Assembly: GCA_046726955.1 (NCBI GenBank)
Contig: JBKPBQ010000045.1
Span: 1-18,243, forward strand
Source: CAVPGH01 sp046726955
GTDB lineage: Bacteria; Acidobacteriota; Vicinamibacteria; Fen-336
Direction: 5' to 3'
DNA length: 18,243 bases
The notes under the pieces are model-generated. The model ran no database searches. It was given only the letters and a program-made list of their open reading frames with translations, and had not been told where the DNA came from. Shown here piece by piece: positions 1 through 6,080 of the stretch. The first letter of the stretch is position 1. Every line of letters begins with the position of its first letter. Made by a program: the position numbers and the translations under genes.

Positions 1-2
1 TG

Positions 3-1184
3 ATCAAGGACGGTGTCCTGCCGCGCCCTCGCCGCGACATCCGGTTCTGGTGGGTGAACGAGCTCGACTCCGAGCCGCGGCATTTCCGCGAGAACCCGAA
101 GGACCCGCGGCGGATGCTCGTCAACATCAACCAGGACATGGTCGGGGCCCGGCAGAGCTGGGGCGGCCGCGTGCAGTACGCCTCGCGCCTGCCCTGGAGC
201 CTGCCCCACGCCCTCGACGACGTGATGGAGAGCGTGCTGCTCGCCGTGCGCGACGGGAACACGAGCCTCCTCACCACGCGGGGCACGAACCTCCCCCAGC
301 CCTACCCGAAGGAGATCACCGCGGTGAAGGGCTCGCGCGAGCCCTACCACGCGCGCATGGTCCCCTACTACGACTCGACCGACCACCACGCCTTCACTCC
401 CGCCCGCATCGGTGTGCCGGGCACGAGCCTCACGAACTGGCCGGACGAGTTCATCCACTCCACGGGCGACGACCTCGAGAACATCGACGCCACGCAGCTC
501 GAGCGCAACGCGGTGGTCGTGTCGGCGGTCGCGCTCTACTTCGCCTCGCTCAAGGACGAGGACGTGGGCGCGCTCGCCGGATACGTGGCCGCGCGCGGAC
601 GGGCGCGACTCGCCGACGACCTCGCGACGGCAGTAGCGCACCTCTCCACCGCGGCGGCCGAGGAGCGGTCCTCCGCCTACGCGGCCGCGCGCAACCTCGT
701 CCGGCAGAGCCACCTCAGGGAAGGAAGCGCCCTCGCCTCCGTGCGCCGCCTGGCCGGCCGCGGCCGCGCGGGAGAGGTCGCGGCGTGGGCCGCGGAGCGA
801 CTCGACGCGTCGCAGGCCGAGGGGTACGACACGCTCGAGCGGACGTACGTCGCGACGACCGGGCAGAACCCGCCCAACGTCGAGCTCACGCGCGACGAGC
901 GGGCGATGGCGGCGAAGGTCTTCGTCCCCGTCTCGGACATCGGTACGATCGAGGACGCGCTCGAGAAGGTGAAGCCGGTGGAAGGGCTTCACTCGATGAT
1001 GCGCTTCGAGACTCTGAACTTCGCGGACGGCAAGCGCAACGCCTACGAGGTCTACCAGGCGGTGGCCGCGGAGGCGCTCGCCGCGGGGGCGTGGTACTAC
1101 GGTACGGTGAAGCCGGCGGACGTGCTCGAGGTCCTGGAGCGAGCGGCCAAGGCCGGCGCCTTCACCGTGAAGGGAGCGAAGTAG
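3..1184 (+). CDS. M28-family zinc metallopeptidase, C-terminal part (5' end outside window)
   Basis: This frame is open from the window edge and ends at TAG 1182-1184. It holds the C-terminal half of an M28-type peptidase, a co-catalytic zinc enzyme that trims peptides, usually secreted. Visible family features are the strand IRFWWVNEL with its metal-site Glu (codon 60-62), the NQDMVG segment whose Asp (135-137) is a typical zinc ligand, and IHSTGDD with the last His ligand (456-458). The N-terminal ligands lie upstream of the window. A GTG at 54 could be taken as a start, but family homology runs upstream of it, so I treat the gene as truncated by the window. After the catalytic fold there are about 200 residues of Ala/Arg-rich, probably helical C-terminal extension. 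An MFS gene follows after 6 nt, suggesting one transcript. The substrate cannot be told. Confidence 0.8.
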   Translation: MKDGVLPRPRRDIRFWWVNELDSEPRHFRENPKDPRRMLVNINQDMVGARQSWGGRVQYASRLPWSLPHALDDVMESVLLAVRDGNTSLLTTRGTNLPQPYPKEITAVKGSREPYHARMVPYYDSTDHHAFTPARIGVPGTSLTNWPDEFIHSTGDDLENIDATQLERNAVVVSAVALYFASLKDEDVGALAGYVAARGRARLADDLATAVAHLSTAAAEERSSAYAAARNLVRQSHLREGSALASVRRLAGRGRAGEVAAWAAERLDASQAEGYDTLERTYVATTGQNPPNVELTRDERAMAAKVFVPVSDIGTIEDALEKVKPVEGLHSMMRFETLNFADGKRNAYEVYQAVAAEALAAGAWYYGTVKPADVLEVLERAAKAGAFTVKGAK

Positions 1185-1190
1185 CGGCGG

Positions 1191-2396
1191 ATGGACGGCC
1201 AGCCGGTCCCCGCCGGCGAGACGGGCAGCGACGGCGGAGCCGCGCTCTCCGTCGCGCTCCCCTGCGCGCTCCTCTTCTTCTCGATGCTCAACCTGACGCT
1301 CATCGTGGCCGGCCTCAAGGAGCTGGTGATGGGCGAGCTCGGGGGGACGGCGCACGACGCCTCGCTCTTCTTCTCGATCGAGATGGCGGCGTACATCGTG
1401 TTCGCTCCCGTCTGGGGGCTCGTGTCCGATCGCTCCGGGCGGCGACGGGCCCTCGTCGTGCTGGGCTTCCTCGCGTGCGCTCCCCTCTACGCCGCGTACT
1501 CGGCGGTCGGCAGCATTCCCGCGCTGCTCTCCCTGCGCTTCGTGCAGGGGGCCTTCGCCGTCATGGGCTGGTCCACGCTCATGGCGCTCGTCCTCGACCA
1601 GGTGGACGATCGCCGGCGCGGCCGCTACATGGGCCTGATGGGAGGCGCCCTCATCCTCGGCGTCTCCCTGGGCGCGCCCGTCGGCGGCTACGTCTCCCGC
1701 CACCTCGGCGCGCGCGCTCCCCTCCAGGTCTCGGCCGCGCTCTTCCTCCTGATGGGCCTCGCCAGCCTCACCCTTCGCGAGCCCACGCAGCACCGCCGCC
1801 AGGTGGCCCTCGGCGAGATCGGGGAGGCGCTGCGGAGCCGGCCCCGGCTCCTCCTGCCCTGGCTCTTCCATTTCGTGGACCGCTACACCGTCGGGTTCTT
1901 CGTCGTGCTCTTCCCGCTGTATCTTGGCTCGCTCGGCGTGGACGATCCCGCGGTGCGCGGCCGCTACCTCGCGCTCTTCCTCCTCCCGTTCGCCCTCCTG
2001 CAGTACTTCATGGGCCGGCTCTCGGAGCGGACCGGCCCCTATCCGCCCCTCCTCTTCGGCTCGCTCCTCTACGGCATCGTCCTATGCGCCGTCGGCTACT
2101 CCGACCTCCACGCGCTCTGGTACGTCATGGTCGCGCTCGGTGTCCTCGCATCCGTGATGTTCCCGCCGACCCTCACGCTCACCGGAGAGCTCTCCGACCC
2201 GCGCACCCGGGGCAGCGCCATGGGCGGCTTCAACCTCGCGGGCTCGCTCGGCTTCGCCCTCGGTCCGGTGGTGGGAGCCTGGGCGCAGGCGTTCGCCGGC
2301 TTCGGCTTCGCGTTCGTGGTCGCGGGGGCCCTCGAGGTCGCGGCCGTCCTCGTCACCGTGGGAATCCTGGCCACAAGGAGGGGGGTTTCGGGCTAG
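1191..2396 (+). CDS. MFS transporter (12 TM)
   Basis: A 401-residue inner-membrane protein of the major facilitator superfamily, with the usual length and about 12 hydrophobic segments. MFS motif A is clear at residues 76-86 (GLVSDRSGRRR), between TM2 and TM3. RFVQG near 116-120 resembles the motif B region, and GVSLGAPVGG near 157-166 resembles the antiporter motif C. A degenerate second-half copy, GRLSERTG, supports the two-fold repeat. The start ATG is 6 nt after the stop of the peptidase gene with only a weak purine stretch ahead, as expected for translational coupling. Motif C favours an exporter, perhaps of a small toxic compound or peptide product, but substrate assignment would be guesswork. 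Confidence 0.88.
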   Translation: MDGQPVPAGETGSDGGAALSVALPCALLFFSMLNLTLIVAGLKELVMGELGGTAHDASLFFSIEMAAYIVFAPVWGLVSDRSGRRRALVVLGFLACAPLYAAYSAVGSIPALLSLRFVQGAFAVMGWSTLMALVLDQVDDRRRGRYMGLMGGALILGVSLGAPVGGYVSRHLGARAPLQVSAALFLLMGLASLTLREPTQHRRQVALGEIGEALRSRPRLLLPWLFHFVDRYTVGFFVVLFPLYLGSLGVDDPAVRGRYLALFLLPFALLQYFMGRLSERTGPYPPLLFGSLLYGIVLCAVGYSDLHALWYVMVALGVLASVMFPPTLTLTGELSDPRTRGSAMGGFNLAGSLGFALGPVVGAWAQAFAGFGFAFVVAGALEVAAVLVTVGILATRRGVSG

Positions 2397-2410
2397 AGTC
2401 AGGACATCCG

Positions 2411-2419
2411 AGGAGGTGA
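2411..2419 (+). promoter_or_regulatory. Strong Shine-Dalgarno for the secreted DUF6503-like gene
   Basis: AGGAGGTGA is close to a perfect anti-16S match. Its AGGAGG core lies 6 nt before the ATG at 2423 and fixes that start. It is the strongest ribosome site seen in the window and predicts high translation of the secreted protein. Confidence 0.85.
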
Positions 2420-2422
2420 ACT

Positions 2423-3181
2423 ATGCGCCGCCCGTCCTCCTGCCTGCTCGCCCTCGTCGTCGCCGCTCCCTTCGCCGTCGCTCCCGCCCACGCAGACACC
2501 GATCCCAAGGCCATGGCTGTCGCCGACAAGGTCATGGACGCCCTCGGCGGCACCGATGCCTGGAACAACACCCACTTCCTCCGGTTCGATTTCGCGGTGG
2601 ACCGCGAGGGCAAGACGCTCGTCCGCCGCGCCCACACGTGGGACAAGTGGACCGGCCGCTACCGGCTCGAGGGCACGACGAAGGAAGGCGATGCCTACGT
2701 CGTGCTCATGAACCTCAACACCAAGGACGGCGACGCCTGGCTCAAGGGAAAGAAGCTCGAGGGCGACGAGAAGAAGAAGTATCTCGAGCAGGCCTACGGG
2801 ACCTGGGTCAACGACACCTACTGGCTGCTCATGCCCTACAAGATGAAGGACCCGGGCGTGAACCTCACGATGGCGGGCGAGGAGAAGAAGGACGGCGAGA
2901 CGTGGGACAAGGTCCGCCTCACCTTCGACAACGTCGGCCTCACGCCCAAGGACAAGTACACGGCCTACGTGAACCGCAAGACCGGGCTCGTGGACAAGTG
3001 GGACTACGTCCTCAAGGGCGAGGACAAGCCGCCCACGACCTACATGTGGAAGAACTGGCAGAAGCACGGCAAGGTGATGCTGGCGGACGACCGCGTCAAC
3101 ACCGCGGACGGCACGCGGATCTACTTCCCCGTGCTGGAGACGCCGGACAAGGTCGCGGACACGGTGTTCACGAACCCTTGA
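2423..3181 (+). CDS. Secreted LolA-like / DUF6503-like protein
   Basis: A 252-residue exported protein. The N-terminus is a classical Sec signal: basic MRR, a hydrophobic Leu/Ala/Val core, and likely cleavage after AHA near residue 24. The mature part begins with KAMAVADKVMDALGGTDAW, followed by alternating strands and many Lys/Asp/Trp residues. The segment NDTYWLLMPYKMKDPGV near residues 131-147 is one I associate with DUF6503 and outer-membrane lipoprotein-sorting-like proteins that fold as an open beta-barrel for lipid or hydrophobic ligands. No catalytic residues are evident. The start is set by an excellent Shine-Dalgarno. It may share a transcript with the MFS gene (26 nt gap). Exact function is unknown and the family name comes from memory of the motif. 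Confidence 0.75.
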   Translation: MRRPSSCLLALVVAAPFAVAPAHADTDPKAMAVADKVMDALGGTDAWNNTHFLRFDFAVDREGKTLVRRAHTWDKWTGRYRLEGTTKEGDAYVVLMNLNTKDGDAWLKGKKLEGDEKKKYLEQAYGTWVNDTYWLLMPYKMKDPGVNLTMAGEEKKDGETWDKVRLTFDNVGLTPKDKYTAYVNRKTGLVDKWDYVLKGEDKPPTTYMWKNWQKHGKVMLADDRVNTADGTRIYFPVLETPDKVADTVFTNP

Positions 3182-3207
3182 CACGCCGCGGCCGACTGCC
3201 CTAGGGT
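3178..3207 (+). promoter_or_regulatory. Candidate sigma-70-type promoter for the DUF1326 gene
   Basis: TTGACA (3178-3183), a perfect -35 consensus, overlaps the stop codon of the upstream gene. After 18 nt comes TAGGGT (3202-3207), a -10 that keeps the important T-A and final T. The predicted start is near 3214, leaving about an 80-nt leader. The -10 is weak, so this is a moderate call. An imperfect hairpin (CCGAC 3192-3196 with GTCGG 3206-3210) sits in the same space. Confidence 0.4.
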
Positions 3208-3292
3208 CGGGGCAAGGCTCCCTCTCCTGGGCGGCCGGAGCGCCCGGCCCGGCCCTAACGAATCGACGAACGCACAACAATACGGAGGAGCG

Positions 3293-4021
3293 ATGTCCCG
3301 AAAGGCCATCCTGCTCGGGGGCATGCTCGTCGTCGCCGTCGCTTTCGCCTTCCTCTTCTCGCCCAATCCTCCCGCGGCCCGGGCTGCGGCCACGGAGTGG
3401 GCTGCGAACACCACGGTCATCGAGGCCTGCAGCTGCCCGATGTTCTGCCAGTGCTACTTCAACTCGTCCCCCGCCGGCCATCAGCACGGGACGGCGTCCG
3501 AGCACTACTGCCGGGCCAACCTCGCCCACCGGATCAACAAGGGCCACTACGGCTCGGTCAACCTGGACGGCGTGAAGTTCTGGGTGGCGAGCGACCTCGG
3601 CCCCGACTTCTCGAAGGGGCAGATGGACTGGGCCGTGCTCACCTTCGACAAAGCGATGACAAAGGAGCAGCGGGACGCCGTCGCCCAGATCGTGGGCGCG
3701 GTCTTCCCCGTGCAGTGGAAGTCCCTGACCACCGCTGAGGGAAACATCGACGTCTGGGAGTACGACAAGGACTCCGCGCGCGCGGCGATGGACGGTGGCA
3801 AGTCCGCCGAGGTCCGGCTCAAGAGGTTCCCCGGCTACTCCGCGGATCCCCTCGTGATCAAGAACCTCCCCTACTGGGGCGTGAAGCGGCACGACGGCTT
3901 CGTGCTCATGCCCAACGAGGTCGAGGCCTATCGTGTCGGTCCCAAGGCCTTCGAGTTCAAGGGCACGAACGGCTTCATGATCACCTGGGACATGAACTCG
4001 GGAGACGTGCCGGCCAAGTAA
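3293..4021 (+). CDS. DUF1326 domain protein, exported or membrane-anchored, Cys/His-rich
   Basis: A 242-residue protein starting at ATG 3293 behind GGAGG (3284-3288). Residues about 4-24 form a hydrophobic signal or anchor, with a possible cleavage site near ARAA (29-32). The rest matches DUF1326, a family of unknown function whose hallmark is an N-terminal cysteine cluster. Here it reads CSCPMFCQC (C46, C48, C52, C54), followed by a His-containing stretch (H63, H65, H71) and C73. This arrangement looks suited to metal binding or thiol chemistry, which is my inference. The gene is monocistronic by layout: it likely has its own promoter and faces a convergent dehydratase gene 5 nt beyond its stop. 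The domain call is good; the biochemical role is unknown. Confidence 0.8.
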   Translation: MSRKAILLGGMLVVAVAFAFLFSPNPPAARAAATEWAANTTVIEACSCPMFCQCYFNSSPAGHQHGTASEHYCRANLAHRINKGHYGSVNLDGVKFWVASDLGPDFSKGQMDWAVLTFDKAMTKEQRDAVAQIVGAVFPVQWKSLTTAEGNIDVWEYDKDSARAAMDGGKSAEVRLKRFPGYSADPLVIKNLPYWGVKRHDGFVLMPNEVEAYRVGPKAFEFKGTNGFMITWDMNSGDVPAK

Positions 4022-4026
4022 CCGCT

Positions 4027-5004
4027 CTAGTCGGACGGCAGGCGCTCGAAGAGCGCGAGCGCCTGCCGCAGGTCGACGTTCCCGCCGCTCAGCACGACGC
4101 CCACCTTCTTGCCCGGCGCCGCGACCTTGCCGGAGAGCAGGGCGGCGAGGCCGAGCGCGCCCGTGGGCTCCACCACGACCTTCATGCGCTCCCACAGGAA
4201 CCGCATCGCCCGGACGAGGTCGTCGTCCGACACCGTGACCATGTCGTCCACGTTCGACCGGACGAGTGGGAAGGTCAGGGCGCCGAGCGACGTCGTGCGT
4301 GCCCCGTCCGCGATCGTCTGCGGGTTGTCCACGGTCTGGAGCATGCCGGTCCGGAAGGAGCGCGTCGCGTCGTCGCCCGCCTCGGGCTCGACGCCCACAA
4401 CCCGCGCCTCCGGGCTGAGCTTGCGGGCGGAGAGCGCGGAGCCCGAGAGCAGGCCGCCGCCGCCGCACGGGACGACCAGCACGTCGAGGGGTCCCGTCTC
4501 CTCGAACAGCTCCTTGGCCGCGGTGCCCTGGCCCGCGATGACGTCGGGATGGTCGTAGGGCGGGATGAGGACGGGATCGCCTTCCGCCTGGAGCCTTGCC
4601 GCCACCGCCTCGCGCTTCTCCCGCGCGCGGTCGTAGGTCACGATGCGCGCGCCGTAGCCTTCCGTCGCCGCGCGCTTCGTCGCCGGGGCGTCCTCCGGCA
4701 TCACCACCGTGGCCCGGGCCCCCAGCAGCCGGCTCGCGAGCGCGATCGCCTGCGCGTGGTTTCCCGACGAGTACGTGAGCACGCCCCGCGCGCGCTCCTC
4801 GGGCCGGAGGCGCGAGATCGCGTTGTAGGCCCCGCGGAACTTGAACGCCCCCGCCCGCTGGAGGCTCTCCGCCTTGAGGAAGGCCTGCGCGGACAGGCGC
4901 TCGTCGAGGGTGCGCGAGCGCAGCACCGGCGTCCGGTGGGCGACCCCGGCCAGCCGCTCGGCGGCCAGCACCACGTCCTCGAACGTCGGCAGCATCGCGC
5001 TCAC
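4027..5004 (-). CDS. Threonine/serine dehydratase, PLP-dependent (catabolic, short form)
   Basis: A 325-residue fold-type II PLP enzyme that deaminates L-threonine to 2-oxobutyrate and/or L-serine to pyruvate in the cytoplasm. The PLP lysine lies in AFKFRGAYN (K55), the substrate loop is SSGNHAQ (79-85), the phosphate-binding glycine loop is CGGGGLLSG (180-188), and SGGNVD (308-313) closes the cofactor site. The length shows no C-terminal ACT regulatory domain, so it resembles TdcB or serine racemase-like enzymes rather than full biosynthetic IlvA. The listed start is GTG; an in-frame ATG at 4995-4993 is an alternative, and neither has a clear Shine-Dalgarno. A 12-bp perfect stem lies in its last codons. 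It is transcribed divergently from the DedA-rhodanese gene. Confidence 0.9.
   Translation of the reverse strand: MSAMLPTFEDVVLAAERLAGVAHRTPVLRSRTLDERLSAQAFLKAESLQRAGAFKFRGAYNAISRLRPEERARGVLTYSSGNHAQAIALASRLLGARATVVMPEDAPATKRAATEGYGARIVTYDRAREKREAVAARLQAEGDPVLIPPYDHPDVIAGQGTAAKELFEETGPLDVLVVPCGGGGLLSGSALSARKLSPEARVVGVEPEAGDDATRSFRTGMLQTVDNPQTIADGARTTSLGALTFPLVRSNVDDMVTVSDDDLVRAMRFLWERMKVVVEPTGALGLAALLSGKVAAPGKKVGVVLSGGNVDLRQALALFERLPSD
4036..4068. terminator. Perfect 12-bp stem at the convergent gene ends
   Basis: CGGCAGGCGCTC (4036-4047) and GAGCGCCTGCCG (4057-4068) are exact reverse complements around a 9-nt loop. The stem lies 15 nt past the stop of the DUF1326 gene and inside the last codons of the opposing dehydratase gene. 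It could end or stabilise the rightward transcript. There is no U-tract, so it is not a canonical intrinsic terminator, and the coding constraint of the dehydratase tail may explain part of the symmetry. Confidence 0.35.
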
Positions 5005-5070
5005 GAACCGGAGATCGTATCAGAGTCCGGCGGAATCCGACGGCGCTGGGTGCCGATGGATAATGCGAGC
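5005..5070. promoter_or_regulatory. Divergent promoter region, dehydratase / DedA-rhodanese
   Basis: This short space separates two divergent starts. On the plus strand GATAAT (5059-5064) is a good -10 match. If used, it would start RNA near 5071, where a GTG in the DedA frame could begin a leaderless message. On the minus strand TACGAT (5019 down to 5014) would start RNA close to the GTG at 5004. No convincing -35 is seen for either, so both are tentative. Confidence 0.3.
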
Positions 5071-6045
5071 GTGGAGTTCGCCTTCCTCGCGCGACATCGC
5101 TACGCGGTGCTCTTCGCGGCCGTCCTCGCGGAGCAGCTCGGCCTTCCCGTGCCCGCCGCGCCCTTCCTCCTCGCCGCGGGCGCCCTCGTGGGCATGGGCC
5201 AGCTCGACTCCGTGGGCGCCCTCGCCGTCTGCCTGCTCGCGTGCGGCCTGAGCGACGTCCTCTGGTTCGAGCTCGGCCGCCGGCGGGGCTCGCGGATCCT
5301 GAGCTTCCTCTGCCGCCTCTCGCTCGAGCCCGACTCGTGCGTGCGCAGGACGGAGGAAGCCTTCGTGCGCAGGGGCCCCAATACCCTCCTCGTCGCGAAG
5401 TTCGTGCCGGGGCTGACGAGCGTCGCGCCGCCGCTGGCCGCGATCATCGGGATGCCGCGGCTGCGCTTCCACCTGCTCTCGAGCACCGGAGCCTTCCTCT
5501 GGTCGGGAAGCTGGATGCTCGTGGGCTGGACGTTCCGTCACCAGCTCGACAGTGTCGTCCGCGCGGCGTCGCAGACGGGCATCCGGATCGGCCTCGTGGT
5601 CGCCCTCGCCTTCCTCGCCTGGCTCGCCTTCAAGTGGGACCAGCGGCGCCGCTTCCTGAAGAAGCTCTGGGTCACCCGCATCGCCCCCGGCGAGCTCAAG
5701 AGCCTCATGGACGCCGGCGACGAGGTGGTCGTGGTGGACCTGCGCGGCCCGCTCGATTTCCAGTCGGACCCCGTCGTCATTCCCGGGGCGCGCCGCGTTC
5801 CGCCGGAGGCGCTCGAGTCCGGGGACCCGGGAATTCCTAGAGAGAAGGAGATCGTCCTCTACTGCACTTGACCGAACGAGGCCACGAGCGCCCGGGTGGC
5901 GCTCTCGCTGCACAGACGGGGGATCTGGCGCGTGCGGCCGCTCGACGGGGGTCTCGCCGCGTGGCGCGAGGCGGGCTTCCCCGTGGCGAGCCTTCCTTCT
6001 TCGTCTGTGTCAGAGCCAGCGACCGTGTCGGCCACGGGCGGTTGA
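5056..6045 (+). CDS. DedA/VTT-rhodanese fusion, candidate selenoprotein (in-frame TGA 5869-5871)
   Basis: Read through TGA 5869-5871, this is a 329-residue protein ending at TGA 6043-6045. Residues about 10-195 form a DedA (VTT/SNARE-associated) membrane domain: EQLGLPVPAAPFLLAAGAL near 25-43, and FVPGLTSVAPPLA near 116-128 with the family's conserved Arg replaced by Lys before FVPG. Residues about 215-310 form a cytoplasmic rhodanese domain: VVVVDLRGPLDF, then IVLYCT-TGA-PNEATSARVAL, ending with DGGLAAWREAGFPV. As I recall, homologues have C-x-C-P-N-E here, so TGA replaces the second Cys. The frame after TGA is clean and family-like for 57 codons. If TGA simply stopped translation at residue 271 the active loop would be lost. 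A hairpin follows at 5886-5904. The start is ATG 5056; GTG 5071 is possible. DedA proteins are linked to lipid-carrier flipping and, in Cupriavidus, selenite uptake. Alternatives: nonsense mutation or sequencing error. Confidence 0.75.
5886..5904 (+). promoter_or_regulatory. Candidate bacterial SECIS hairpin
   Basis: GAGCGCC (5886-5892) pairs perfectly with GGCGCTC (5898-5904) around the loop CGGGT. The stem begins 14 nt after the in-frame TGA, and the loop begins 21 nt after it (5872-5892 intervene). Bacterial SECIS elements, as I recall their published description, have a short upper stem, a small apical loop with a G among its first two bases, and about 16-37 nt between UGA and loop; all three hold here. 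SelB would bind this loop. There is no bulged U like that of E. coli fdhF, and 7-bp stems are not rare in such GC-rich DNA, so the location matters more than the stem itself. Confidence 0.55.
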
Positions 6046-6070
6046 CCAGGGAGGTCCGCGCGCCTATCGT
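6042..6070 (+). promoter_or_regulatory. Sigma-70-type promoter giving a near-leaderless Rieske mRNA
   Basis: TTGACC (6042-6047), a 17-nt spacer, then TATCGT (6065-6070) make a good -35/-10 pair. The -35 overlaps the final TGA of the DedA-rhodanese frame. Transcription would begin near 6077, only about 4 nt before the ATG at 6081. This agrees with the absence of a Shine-Dalgarno next to that ATG and points to a leaderless transcript. Confidence 0.5.
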
Positions 6071-6080
6071 CGTTCCGCCG

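Noticed and set aside
5056..5871. Treating the DedA-rhodanese gene as complete and ending at TGA 5869-5871
   Set aside because: That product would stop inside the rhodanese active loop, while the rest of the domain follows in the same frame.
5869..5871. Genome-wide TGA reassignment (to Trp or Gly)
   Set aside because: Many other genes in the window end properly at TGA, for example at 3179-3181, 7185-7187 and 9583-9585, at positions fitting their families.
4549..5871. Long plus-strand frame that extends the DedA gene upstream across the dehydratase
   Set aside because: The upstream part is Arg/Pro-rich antisense of the PLP enzyme; family homology begins near 5056-5071.
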